Part shown: positions 16,161 to 25,204 of the stretch, piece after piece | Position numbering within the stretch: position 1 is the first letter of the stretch | How the letters are laid out: the number at the start of each line of letters is the position of its first letter | Assembly: GCF_021513275.1 (NCBI RefSeq) | Contig: NZ_CP090978.1 | Coordinates: forward strand, 1,116,001 to 1,180,000 | Direction of reading: 5' to 3' | DNA length: 64,000 nt | Origin: Paenibacillus hexagrammi | GTDB taxonomy: Bacteria; Bacillota; Bacilli; Paenibacillales; NBRC-103111 | Program-made: the position numbers and the translations under genes | The notes under the pieces: model-generated | Databases searched by the model: none | What the model saw: only the letters and a program-made list of their open reading frames with translations | Told to the model about the DNA's origin: nothing

Positions 16161-17962
16161 TGGTTATGTTCCTTTTGTAAGGGTATAGTAATGATGATTT
16201 TCAGACCTTGTGGCTCAACTGGGCAAAGTTGCAGCTCCGCTTCATCCGAATAATACAGTCTGATACGAAGTAATACGTTGCATAGGCCGATTCCGTCCTC
16301 AGAGGTGGAGGTTGCCTTGAGACAGCGTCTGACCTCCTGTATGCGCTCTTCCGACATTCCTTGACCATTGTCTTCGACTTCAATATAGAGCACATTATGA
16401 TGTTGTTCTACAAGTTTCGCGGCATGAATGCGCAGATGGCCCGTACCCAGGCTCGGTTTAAAGCCATGCTTGAAGTAATTTTCTACGAGCGGCTGCAAAA
16501 TCATTTTCGGAATCGGAATTGAATAGGTGCTATCTTCAATATCCAGCGAAATGTCAAATTGCTGTTCAAACCGCTGCTTTTGCAGCTCCAGATAGGATTT
16601 GACATGATCGAGCTCCTGCCGCAGCGGAACGATTGATTCGCTTGTATTCATGCTATAACGCATCATCTTGGCTAATGATGAAATGAGCTTGTAAATTTGC
16701 GGCACTTCATGCTGCAGTGCGAGGGTTCCGATAGATTGCAGCGCATTATTCAAGAAGTGCGGATTAATTTGTGCTTGCAGCGCCATCAGCTGGTTGGATT
16801 TATTGGCCAGCTCAAGTCTGTATTCCTTTAGTACCATCTGATTCAAATCTTGTATCAGGGTATGGAAACGATTAGCCAGAATACCGAGCTCGTCCGAACG
16901 AAGCAGGTCAATCTCCGTATTCAATTGTCCGGATTGGATTCGCGTGATATATCGAATGAGCTGCTTAATCGGCTCAGTAAAACGGATGGAGATATAGATG
17001 GTTCCGGCGACGGCTATGATTAAGAATAAGGATAGGATGGCTGTATTGATAATCGTGAGCTGTCGAGCATTCTTGTACAACTGAGCGTAAGGCACGCGCT
17101 TCACAAGCGTCCAGTCGACAAAATCCGTTTTCATTTTTTCATATTGATTGACTCCGGCATAGGAGCCTTTCTTCCATTCGTAGCTCCCGCTGTCCAACGT
17201 ACTAGCTAGTGCTTCCTTGGCCCAATCTTGGTTCAGAAGCTGTCCCCAAGCTGCCGGATCGGGTCCAAAGATAATTCGCCCTGTTTCGTCAAGAATATAT
17301 AAATCTTCCTCTCCGGGCTCGTACAAATCTTTCGTAATATCAGTAATTAAATTCATGTTTAGATCGATGACTAACTCTCCCAAAACACGGCTTTCGGCAA
17401 AATTGATAATTTTCCGATGCATAGAGATGACTGGAAAAGGAGAAAAATAATTCGTGAGCATGACTCCGTAAGAATGTGTCTGATGGGTGGTATCAAAGTA
17501 GACGTCTCGTCCTTCGGGAAAGTTGGGAAGTTCTTTATATTTTCCGTAAGACGGTGTTCCTTTCTCATTGACCATTAGATAAGACATGTTGCTTTCCTTG
17601 GCATACAGATAAATTTGCTGGATTTCTTTAATAGAATGAGACATGACCTGAAGGCTGCTTTTAATGACTTTATCACTGGTGTAGTCGATAACCTTCTTGT
17701 GATCCAAAATATCGTAAAAATTTTCGCTGGAATTGTAATTGGAGTAAACCGTCAGTGAAGCTTGAACGACACTATTCAAATAATTGATGACGTTGGTCTT
17801 GCCTTGCAGCATAAGCGCTGAGTTGTTTCTGATCGTATCCTCCGTTACTTTCTCCTTTGTAAACCAGTAGGTGACCATCATGGAAGTAGCAAACGGGATA
17901 AGCGTCGCGGCAAGTAAAAACAAGATCAACTTGTTGCGAATGCTGTTTTTGATCATGGGCAT
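16157..17962 (-). CDS. YesM-family sensor histidine kinase
   Basis: About 601 residues. Two transmembrane helices (near residues 11-30 and 290-310) enclose an extracellular dCache-like sensor. They are followed by HAMP (RFTEPIKQLIRYITRIQSGQL), the His_kinase domain with the phospho-histidine in LQAQINPHFLNNALQSIGTL and a HATPase_c domain (VENYFKHGF, EVEDNGQGMSEE, GIGLCNVLLRI). The start is uncertain: the frame is open to a GTG at 18025, but MPMIKNSIRNKLILFLL at 17962 begins at the usual place before the first helix. Such kinases sense sugars at the surface and act with YesN-type regulators. Confidence 0.92.
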   Translation of the reverse strand: MPMIKNSIRNKLILFLLAATLIPFATSMMVTYWFTKEKVTEDTIRNNSALMLQGKTNVINYLNSVVQASLTVYSNYNSSENFYDILDHKKVIDYTSDKVIKSSLQVMSHSIKEIQQIYLYAKESNMSYLMVNEKGTPSYGKYKELPNFPEGRDVYFDTTHQTHSYGVMLTNYFSPFPVISMHRKIINFAESRVLGELVIDLNMNLITDITKDLYEPGEEDLYILDETGRIIFGPDPAAWGQLLNQDWAKEALASTLDSGSYEWKKGSYAGVNQYEKMKTDFVDWTLVKRVPYAQLYKNARQLTIINTAILSLFLIIAVAGTIYISIRFTEPIKQLIRYITRIQSGQLNTEIDLLRSDELGILANRFHTLIQDLNQMVLKEYRLELANKSNQLMALQAQINPHFLNNALQSIGTLALQHEVPQIYKLISSLAKMMRYSMNTSESIVPLRQELDHVKSYLELQKQRFEQQFDISLDIEDSTYSIPIPKMILQPLVENYFKHGFKPSLGTGHLRIHAAKLVEQHHNVLYIEVEDNGQGMSEERIQEVRRCLKATSTSEDGIGLCNVLLRIRLYYSDEAELQLCPVEPQGLKIIITIPLQKEHNQ

Positions 17963-18111
17963 CAACTCGGTTTCTTGTAGTTGTTTTTCCCCTACATTGT
18001 AGCAGGTGAGGTCAACAAATTCCACCTAAAGCGTCACCAACGTCTGTGTTTTGCCTGTTGGAAACATTCTATACTATATCTACAGTAATTAAGCGTAAGG
18101 GGGAAATTCCC

Positions 18112-18996
18112 GTGAAAAACAACAAAGGAATGGCAGCTCTTCTACAGCAATGGGTGTTTGTCGGCCCGGCTCTGCTTTTCTTTCTCATCATCGTCGTCAT
18201 CCCTTTTCTTATGAGCATTTATTATTCGTTTACAGAATGGAATGGTGTCGCGACTGATGTGAAGTTCAACGGCTTGGACAATTTCAAGCAAATTTTATTT
18301 AATGACACGGATTACCATAATGCATTCTGGTTTACGACTAGACTTACGGTAACAAACGTAATCTTGACTAACTTGGTCGGCTTTTTGCTCGCATTATTGC
18401 TGACGCAGGCTCTGAAATCTCGTAATGTACTGCGTACCGTGTTCTTTATGCCGAACGTCATCGGTGGTTTGCTTCTCGGATTTATTTGGCAGTTTATATT
18501 TGTAAAAGGCTTCGCGACTTTAGGTGAAATTACGCATATCGGCTTTTTCGAGCTTCCATGGCTTGGAGATGCACCTACGGCTTTCTGGGCCATTGTGATC
18601 GTAAGCGTATGGCAAGGTGCCGGGTATCTGATGATTATTTACATCGCTGCTTTGTCTAACGTTCCTAAGGATATGCTGGAGGCAGCCTACATCGATGGAG
18701 CTTCAAGGATGCAGGTATTACGCAGTATCATCGTACCGCTGATTATGCCAGCCGTTACCGTTTGTTTATTTTTAACCATTTCCTGGTCGTTCAAAATTTT
18801 CGATCTCAACTTCTCGCTGACAAAGGGCGGACCGTTTAACTCAACCGAATCCGTATCCATCAACATTTATCAAGAAGCGTTCCGAAATAATCGTTTTGGT
18901 TTAGGTACTGCAAAAGCATTTGTCTTCTTTATCGTCGTTGCGATCATTTCGACCATCCAAGTCATGTATACCAAACGTAAGGAGGTCGAGGTGTAA
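18112..18996 (+). CDS. Sugar ABC transporter permease (MalF/UgpA type)
   Basis: Inner-membrane channel subunit of a CUT1 carbohydrate importer. The GTG at 18112 follows AAGGGGGAA by about 7 bases; longer starts upstream run into the promoter area. About 294 residues with six helices, beginning WVFVGPALLFFLIIVVIPFLMSIYYSF, and the EAA loop in LEAAYIDGASRMQVLRSIIVPLIMPAV that contacts the ATPase. It overlaps the next permease by one base. No ATPase gene is in the cluster, so a shared MsmX-like ATPase elsewhere is likely. Confidence 0.93.
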   Translation: MKNNKGMAALLQQWVFVGPALLFFLIIVVIPFLMSIYYSFTEWNGVATDVKFNGLDNFKQILFNDTDYHNAFWFTTRLTVTNVILTNLVGFLLALLLTQALKSRNVLRTVFFMPNVIGGLLLGFIWQFIFVKGFATLGEITHIGFFELPWLGDAPTAFWAIVIVSVWQGAGYLMIIYIAALSNVPKDMLEAAYIDGASRMQVLRSIIVPLIMPAVTVCLFLTISWSFKIFDLNFSLTKGGPFNSTESVSINIYQEAFRNNRFGLGTAKAFVFFIVVAIISTIQVMYTKRKEVEV

Positions 18997-19832
18997 TGGA
19001 ATCGGCAAAAAAATATTCGGCGCGATTGTTTTCACTTGAAGTATTGGGCATCCTGGTCGCCTTGCTATTCTTAGTTCCATTCTATTTCGTACTGGCCAAC
19101 TCGTTTAAAACCTTTCCTGAGCTTGCCATGAGTACGGCTAAATTGCCTAAAACGCTGTTCCTCGGCAACTACGAGAAGGTATGGACGATTATGAAGTTTC
19201 CAAAGGCTTTTTGGAACTCATTGTTCGTAACGGTCCTTAGTAATGTGGGCTTGGTCATCATCAGCTCGATGGCTTCTTATCGAATGGTTCGCAAACCAAC
19301 GAAATTCAACAATCTCGTATTTCTAGGCTTTGTGGCAGCCATGGTCATTCCGTTTCAATCGATTATGATTCCGCTTGTTAAAGTCATGAGCTCCATTAAC
19401 TTCATGGACAGCAAGCTGGGCTTGATCGGAAGCTATTTTGGCTTTGGCGTATCGCTCAATGTGTTCTTGTATCACGGATTTATTAAATCCATTCCTTTAG
19501 AAATTGAAGAATCGGCTACGGTAGATGGCAGCTCTTCCTATGGTGTATTCTGGAAAATTGTATTTCCACTGCTCAAGCCAATGACCATTACGATTATTAT
19601 TCTAAACAGCTTGTGGATCTGGAATGACTACTTGCTTCCTTCACTAGTATTAAGTAGTCCGGAATTGCGCACCATTCCGCTAGCGACCTACTCATTCTTT
19701 GGTCAATATACGAAGCAATGGGACTTAGCTCTTGCAGGCTTAACACTAAGCGTACTTCCAATTGTAATCTTCTTCCTAGCATTGCAGCGCCATATTGTAG
19801 AAGGTATCACAGCAGGTTCGGTGAAAGGGTAA
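18996..19832 (+). CDS. Sugar ABC transporter permease (MalG/UgpE type)
   Basis: Second channel subunit, 278 residues, six helices. Family features: LFLVPFYFVLANSFKTFPEL near the start, and the EAA loop IEESATVDGSSSYGVFWKIVFPLLKPM. Its start overlaps the preceding permease stop (TAATG), and a ribosome site AAGGAGG lies inside the previous gene. The pair forms the membrane channel for the binding protein encoded 190 bases downstream. Confidence 0.93.
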   Translation: MESAKKYSARLFSLEVLGILVALLFLVPFYFVLANSFKTFPELAMSTAKLPKTLFLGNYEKVWTIMKFPKAFWNSLFVTVLSNVGLVIISSMASYRMVRKPTKFNNLVFLGFVAAMVIPFQSIMIPLVKVMSSINFMDSKLGLIGSYFGFGVSLNVFLYHGFIKSIPLEIEESATVDGSSSYGVFWKIVFPLLKPMTITIIILNSLWIWNDYLLPSLVLSSPELRTIPLATYSFFGQYTKQWDLALAGLTLSVLPIVIFFLALQRHIVEGITAGSVKG

Positions 19833-20021
19833 TTTACAGCAATCGAGCTATATATTAGCAATCTGTTCAAGATATTCCACTTTACTGTTCAATATTATCC
19901 GTGTCATGGGTTTAAGAAACAATTTACAATAAACCATGTAAGCTATAAACCAACTAGGGCATACTAAACCCAGTGGTTGACGCGTAAGTGAAACGAACCA
20001 GAAAAAGGGAGGCTCACTCAA

Positions 20022-21341
20022 ATGAAAAAACTGACAATGATCAGTATGGCAGCAGTACTTACCCTGTCTATCGTAGCAACGGGTTGCGGTAAGAAAACAG
20101 AAACAACACCAGCCCCATCCGCTTCAGCAGGAGCAGCAACGACAGCACCAGCAGCAGGCGGTAAAGAAGTAACGATCAAGATGTTCCAATTTAAAGTAGA
20201 AATCGCAGATCAGCTCGCTAAGCTTGTGGAAGAATATCAAAAGCAAAATCCAAATGTAAAAATTCAAGTAGATACAGTAGGCGGCGGAGCAGACTATGGT
20301 GCAGCTTTGCTTGCTAAATTCAACTCTGGCGACAAACCGGACATTTTCAATAACGGCGGTTTCTCCGACTTGGATAAATGGATCGACAATCTGGAAGACC
20401 TTTCCGACCAACCATGGGTGAACGATCTGGTTGATGTAGCGAAAGAGCCAATGACGAAGAACGGCAAGCTATATGGTCAACCATTGAACCTGGAAGGCTA
20501 TGGCTTCATCTATAATAAAGACCTATTTGCTCAAGCAGGTATTACAGAACTTCCAAAAACGTACAGCCAATTGGAAGATGCAGCTAAGAAGCTTCAAGCT
20601 AAAGGCATCACACCTTTTGAAACTGGTTACGGCGAATGGTGGGTACTAGGTAACCACTTTGCGAATCTTCCTTTTGCCTATCAGCCTGATCCAAACGCGT
20701 TCATCGACGGTTTGAACAAAGGTACAGCAAAAATTCCTGGCAACGAAGTATTCAACAATTGGGTTAAATTGTTCGATCTTCAATTGCAATATGGTAACAA
20801 AAACCCGCTGCAAACTGACTACAACACACAAGTAACTGATTTTGCAACTGGTAAAGCAGCTATGACGCAGCAAGGTAACTGGACTCAAGTTCAAATCTCC
20901 AAAACAAATCCTGATTTGAAAATCGGCTTCCTGCCAATGCCAATCAGTGATGATGCAGCTGCAAGCGATAAACTCTTCGTAGGGGTACCAAACAACTGGG
21001 TTATCAATAAAAACTCACCAGTAAAAGATGAAGCCAAAAAATTCTTGAACTGGTTGGTAACATCTGATGTAGGTAAAAACTATATCACGAATGAATTTAA
21101 ATTCATTCCTGCTTTCAAATCCATTACTGCTGACGAAAAAGTTCTTGGGCCTCTAGCTGCTGACATTATGACTTACAGTAAAGCTGGCAAAACATTGAGC
21201 TGGAACTGGTTCAAATTCCCTGGCGGCGAAGCTACAAGTAAGAAATTCGGCGATGCTATGCAAGGTTATATTGCGAAGAAATATACGAAAGATCAAATGC
21301 TTGATGAGTTCCAAAAAACTTGGGATAGCCTCAAGAAGTAA
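20022..21341 (+). CDS. Extracellular sugar-binding lipoprotein of ABC transporter
   Basis: 439-residue solute-binding protein of family 1. The signal peptide ends in the lipobox VATGCG, so the mature protein is anchored by lipid at Cys22. After a Ser/Ala/Thr linker comes the two-lobed binding domain (GGFSDLDKWIDNLEDLSD, GKLYGQPLNLEGYGFIYNKDLFAQAGI, GKAAMTQQGNWTQVQI, GVPNNWVINKNS). An AAAGGGAGG site precedes the ATG. It is last in the gene order rather than first, separated from the permeases by 190 bases without an obvious terminator. Confidence 0.95.
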   Translation: MKKLTMISMAAVLTLSIVATGCGKKTETTPAPSASAGAATTAPAAGGKEVTIKMFQFKVEIADQLAKLVEEYQKQNPNVKIQVDTVGGGADYGAALLAKFNSGDKPDIFNNGGFSDLDKWIDNLEDLSDQPWVNDLVDVAKEPMTKNGKLYGQPLNLEGYGFIYNKDLFAQAGITELPKTYSQLEDAAKKLQAKGITPFETGYGEWWVLGNHFANLPFAYQPDPNAFIDGLNKGTAKIPGNEVFNNWVKLFDLQLQYGNKNPLQTDYNTQVTDFATGKAAMTQQGNWTQVQISKTNPDLKIGFLPMPISDDAAASDKLFVGVPNNWVINKNSPVKDEAKKFLNWLVTSDVGKNYITNEFKFIPAFKSITADEKVLGPLAADIMTYSKAGKTLSWNWFKFPGGEATSKKFGDAMQGYIAKKYTKDQMLDEFQKTWDSLKK

Positions 21342-21351
21342 TACAAAAGAA

Positions 21352-21377
21352 GCCTCAGCGATCTCGCTGGGGTTTTT
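21352..21377 (+). terminator. Intrinsic terminator of the sugar ABC operon
   Basis: CCTCAGCG and CGCTGGGG enclose a 4-base loop, followed by TTTTT. Confidence 0.88.
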
Positions 21378-21614
21378 GACTTTTTGATACATTTATTAAA
21401 TAACAAAATGTCAAAAGCATATGGAGAAAAGCTGCTGAAGCACGTAATGAGCCAAGATTTATCAATAAACTGCAGCGATGTGATTAGACACTATAGCTTG
21501 TTTCTATGAGGGTGGAGGTTGTCCCTGTCTCGCATGGATTGCAGAAGGATCGGGTACCCTAAACCTTGTATAGATTAGGCATCCTATGACAGTTGCGAAA
21601 GAGGGCGGACATAG

Positions 21615-22566
21615 ATGGAGCAAGTCGAAAGCTTGATCGTTGGTGGTGGAATTGCTGGTCTGCAGGCTGCAATTCAATTAGGACGGTACGGACATCAAGT
21701 GCTTGTCGTAGACGCAGGCTATGGACGTTCCACGCTGTGCCAAAGCTATCATAATATTTTAGGGCTGGCCCGATGGTGTGTCAGGTGAAGAGCTGAGACG
21801 AATAGGCAGACAGCAGGCGGAACAATACGGGGTCCGTTTTGTGCAGGGTGAGATTGTACAAGCTTTAAAAAAAGGAAGCGCTAGCGACCCTTTTGAACTA
21901 TGGGATCGAGCTGGAAACGGGTATGAAGCCTATACGTTGCTGCTGGCAACCGGTCTGTTGGACCAATTTCCGAAGCTGCCGGGGCTTATGGAGTGTCTAG
22001 GTTTGACTATGTATGTGTGCCCGGACTGTGATGGCTATGAGATTGCTGGGAAACGTACGGTTGTTCTGGGATCAGGCGATGTGGGAGCCGCGATGGCTGT
22101 AACGCTTAGCGCTCGTACATCTGAACTTATCTATATTAACCATGAACAAAAAGCCATCAAGGAAAAATGGATGGACCGGCTTAAGCAGCATGGAATTGAA
22201 TATATAGCCGATGATATTAGCGGTATTGATGTCCATCGGGAAGGATATTTCAGAGGGGTACGGTTGAACAGCGGAAAACAGGTAGAGGGGGAAAGGGCTT
22301 TTATCGCTTTTGGGGGAAATGAAGTCAAGTCCGATCTGGCTAGGCAGCTCGGGGCAGAGAGGCTGGAGAACCGGCATATCCTCACCGATCTGCGCAGTAA
22401 GATGACCAGCGTGCCCAACTTGTGGGCTGCTGGGGATGTGGGTGTACATGCGGAACAAGTGACGATCGCAATGGGGGAAGGCTCACAAGCGGCGATCTGG
22501 ATGCACAAGGCGTTGGCAAAGATGAAGCACGAGCGTGAGAGCAGCAAAGTTCTGGTTAGAAGCTAA
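21615..22566 (+). pseudogene. Thioredoxin-reductase-like FAD/NAD(P) oxidoreductase, frameshifted
   Basis: The frame begins at 21615 (GAGGGCGG upstream): MEQVESLIVGGGIAGLQAAIQLGRYGHQVLVVDAG, the FAD-binding Rossmann fold. It is lost at GGG 21762-21764; dropping one G gives NILGWPDGVSGEELRRIGRQQAEQYG and the frame runs to 22566. The second half has CPDCDGYEIAGKRTVVLGSGDVGAAMA (redox CxxC variant and a second dinucleotide fold) and LWAAGDVGVHAEQVTIAMGEGSQAA. About 316 residues when joined, normal for the low-molecular-weight family. Substrate unknown; the CPDC site differs from the CATC of true TrxB. Confidence 0.82.
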
Positions 22567-22586
22567 GGGTATTGTTTTTGACTGGG

Positions 22587-23333
22587 CTAAAGATCAATGG
22601 TTTCGGAGTTTACTTCCAGTTGCTTGGCTTGCTGCATCGCGAAAACAGATATAATTTTCTCGTTAGCTTCGAGCGCTTGTTGGCCTAGATCGCTAAGCGC
22701 ATATACGCCCCGGCTTACACGTACAAACCAGCGATAAAAGTTTTTTTGTAGTAGACCGCTGATGATGGGAATTCCTGTGAGCTCACGCAGTTTACGGGGA
22801 CTGAGCGGCCCAAGTGTGTGAATCAGATAAGCGCAATGAAGGGACTTCTCCCGGTAGGCGGTCATCAGCTTCTGCTGGGTGCTGCCTCCTATGTTGTAGT
22901 CGCCGCTTCGTTCGCGAAACTCATGAACGACTTGATTGGCAGCTCGTTTATTATGGCGCAGCGTGTAAGGGATTGGCTCGCAGACGATTTCGACTGCGGG
23001 TTTTTTGCGTTTATAGAATTGTACGGTAATGATTCCTAGGCCCAGCATGCGGCAGAGACGTCTGATATCGTCCCAATGCAGTCGATGAGGTGCTTTTCCT
23101 TTATTAGGAAGCTCAAAGGCAACATATACCTGATTGGTTAGCTTTAAACGGTCTATGCCTTGAACGAGAAGAGGAATGTTCAGACTCTTTTTCAACTCGA
23201 CGATCACCGGAGGTTCGTCCCCCCGCATCGCAACCAGGTCACAGTGCTTCACTTCACCTTTCACGCTGTAACCGAGTTGTTCGAAATATTGTTTAATTGG
23301 AGCATACAGCTCGGTCTCGCGTTGTATGGCCAT
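22587..23333 (-). CDS. DUF2161 family protein, predicted PD-(D/E)XK phosphodiesterase
   Basis: 248 residues from MAIQRETELYAPIKQYFEQLGY; this ATG lies 12 bases after GGAGG, whereas the frame is open further to 23378. The N-terminal part has a nuclease-like core: GEVKHCDLVAMRGDEPPVIVELKKS, with Asp and the ELK pair matching the PD-(D/E)XK fold. The C-terminal half is basic and helix-turn-helix-like (LSPRKLRELTGIPIISGLLQKNFYRWFVRVSRGVYALSDLG). I recall this as the DUF2161/YfbR-neighbour type of uncharacterised protein; catalytic activity is a prediction only. Confidence 0.75.
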   Translation of the reverse strand: MAIQRETELYAPIKQYFEQLGYSVKGEVKHCDLVAMRGDEPPVIVELKKSLNIPLLVQGIDRLKLTNQVYVAFELPNKGKAPHRLHWDDIRRLCRMLGLGIITVQFYKRKKPAVEIVCEPIPYTLRHNKRAANQVVHEFRERSGDYNIGGSTQQKLMTAYREKSLHCAYLIHTLGPLSPRKLRELTGIPIISGLLQKNFYRWFVRVSRGVYALSDLGQQALEANEKIISVFAMQQAKQLEVNSETIDL

Positions 23334-23456
23334 AACTCTATGAAGCCTCCAGCTAATAGGATCAAGTCGTTGTACCATTATAACACATGATTTGGTAGAA
23401 TAGGGTCTGAAGTAACTTGTACGTACATGTTGACAGGGATGAGGAGGAGCCGAAGA

Positions 23457-24776
23457 ATGAGTTCAAGAAAGGAAGATTCTGTGCTGAATGCTTGGCTGGG
23501 TCGAAGCTTCGATTGTGACTGTGGGAAGAGGCATGAAGTGCCGATTAGGCACATCGTTATTGAGCGTGGGGCTATAGAACAGGTGGCTGAATATTTACTG
23601 CAATCCGGTTACCGCCATGTTACACTGGTGGCGGATGAGCTTACGCAGCGGGTTGCAGGCGAGCGGCTGCGCGGACTGCTGGAAGCGGCGCAGCTTCAAG
23701 TTTCCGCCAGCGTGATCCGCGAGAACACGCTAGGTGAGGTCGCTGCCGACGAGGAGGCGATCGTGCAGGTGCTGCTCGATACGCCGATCTCATCGCAGGT
23801 TCTTATTGCCGTGGGCTCGGGCACCGTCCACGATATCGTGCGCTTCGCCGCCCATCGGACGAAGCGGCCGTTCTTGTCCGTGCCGACGGCTCCGTCCGTC
23901 GACGGCTTCGCTTCGGTCGGCGCGCCGCTGATCGTGCGCGGCTTCAAGCAGACGATCGCCTGCTCCGCGCCGGAGGCGATCTTCGCGGACCTGGCGCTGC
24001 TGGCTGAGGCGCCGCAGGCCATGATCGCCGCCGGCCTTGGCGACATGCTCGGCAAGCATACCTCGCTTACCGATTGGCGGCTTGGCCGCCTGCTGCTGGA
24101 TGAGCACTACTGCGAGCTGTGTGCTCGTCTGACGCTAGAAGCCGTGGAGCTATGCACAGCTCATATCAATGAGATCGCGCAGCGGACCGATCTCGGCATG
24201 CGCAAGCTGATGGAGGGCCTCCTGCTGTCGGGCCTCTCCATGCTGCTGATCGGCCATTCGCGGCCGGCCTCAGGGGCAGAGCACCATCTCTCCCATTATT
24301 GGGAGATGGTGCTGCTTCAGCAGCGGCGCAGGGCGCTGCTGCACGGGGCCAAGGTCGGCGTCGCGACCTTGCTGATGGCGCAGCGCTATCAGGCGCTGCT
24401 GAGCGTGACCCCCGGCGAGGCGGCAGAGCGACTCGCCAATGGCGCCGTCCCCGGCAGGGAGTCGGATGCGCAGCGCATCCGGCTGGCCTACGGGGACATG
24501 GCGGAGCAGGTCATCGCCGAGAATTTCCCGGCCGATGGGCCTGTCCTGGATGCGCGCGGGCTGAAGGCGCGCATCGCGGAGCAGTGGGGCGATGTGCTGG
24601 ACATCGCCCGCGCGGTTCCTGCACCGGAGCAGCTGAGGCAGTGGCTCAGCGAGGTGCAGGGACCGGTCACGGCAGACCAGCTGGGCGTGGAGCCGGAACT
24701 GGTCGAGGCTTCGCTGCGGGATGCGCTGTTTGTGCGGGCCCGCTTTACGATTTTGCGCTTGCAGCGGCTGCTGTAG
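23457..24776 (+). CDS. araM: sn-Glycerol-1-phosphate dehydrogenase (AraM/EgsA)
   Basis: Metal- and NAD(P)H-dependent enzyme converting dihydroxyacetone phosphate to sn-glycerol 1-phosphate, the archaeal-type backbone that Bacillus uses for heptaprenylglyceryl phosphate (with PcrB). 439 residues from the ATG at 23457 behind GAGGAGG. Motifs: AVGSGTVHDIVRFAA (nucleotide), PTAPSVDGFASVGAPL, and metal ligands in GLGDMLGKHTSLTDW (Asp), SGAEHHLSHYWEM (His) and LLHGAKVGVAT (His). Composition changes inside the gene: the first ~180 bases are ordinary, and the rest is strongly GC-rich. Confidence 0.9.
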   Translation: MSSRKEDSVLNAWLGRSFDCDCGKRHEVPIRHIVIERGAIEQVAEYLLQSGYRHVTLVADELTQRVAGERLRGLLEAAQLQVSASVIRENTLGEVAADEEAIVQVLLDTPISSQVLIAVGSGTVHDIVRFAAHRTKRPFLSVPTAPSVDGFASVGAPLIVRGFKQTIACSAPEAIFADLALLAEAPQAMIAAGLGDMLGKHTSLTDWRLGRLLLDEHYCELCARLTLEAVELCTAHINEIAQRTDLGMRKLMEGLLLSGLSMLLIGHSRPASGAEHHLSHYWEMVLLQQRRRALLHGAKVGVATLLMAQRYQALLSVTPGEAAERLANGAVPGRESDAQRIRLAYGDMAEQVIAENFPADGPVLDARGLKARIAEQWGDVLDIARAVPAPEQLRQWLSEVQGPVTADQLGVEPELVEASLRDALFVRARFTILRLQRLL

Positions 24777-24960
24777 GTGTTCATCAAAGCGTGCTGGCAC
24801 CGGCGTGAGACGTATGAGAAGTCTAGAGCAGCTTCGCTATGGTTTATATACGGTGATTTCGACCGTTAATTGAAGTAGGTACTTACTTGCACTTGTTTGC
24901 ACTTGCTTGGTACTTGTACTTGTCCGCGCTGCTATAGCAGGGCGTGAGTGATAGATGAAG

Positions 24961-25019
24961 AATGCGGCTGGAGCCGGATGGCGTATGTGCCTGGTTCCGG
25001 CCGCATTTTGTTTTTTTTG
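24961..25019 (+). terminator. Intrinsic terminator downstream of araM
   Basis: AATGCGGCTGGAGCC pairs with GGTTCCGGCCGCATT, followed by a long T-rich run to 25019. The rest of 24777-25204 holds no gene that I can support; a short tract at about 24880-24925 repeats CACTTG/ACTTGT units of unknown meaning. Confidence 0.82.
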
Positions 25020-25204
25020 CCACATCAATATGAATTTCTTCATCTATCTACGCCAAGATACCTTATCCTTCATTATGTGATTAATCTTTACGCAGGGGAA
25101 AAAATTTCGGGAAACTTATCCTTCGTGGGCGCATAGGATTGTAATACACTATTCACCATCACGAGCTGACCTGCTATCTATAGGCGGCAGTAAAGGAGGT
25201 ACCC

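Noticed and set aside
18051-18075. Sigma-A promoter before the sugar permease gene
   Set aside because: TTGCCT and TATACT are only 13 bases apart, too short to accept.
24270-24808. Open frames on both strands within the GC-rich end of araM
   Set aside because: High GC removes stop codons in all frames; only the AraM frame has conserved motifs.
24880-24925. Short CACTTG/ACTTGT repeats resembling an array
   Set aside because: Unit of 6-10 bases without spacers; not CRISPR. No CRISPR array was seen anywhere in the window.
25080-25200. Sporulation sigma factor promoter before prkA
   Set aside because: AATACACT resembles a sigma-E -10, but no matching -35 lies at the needed 13-15 base distance.
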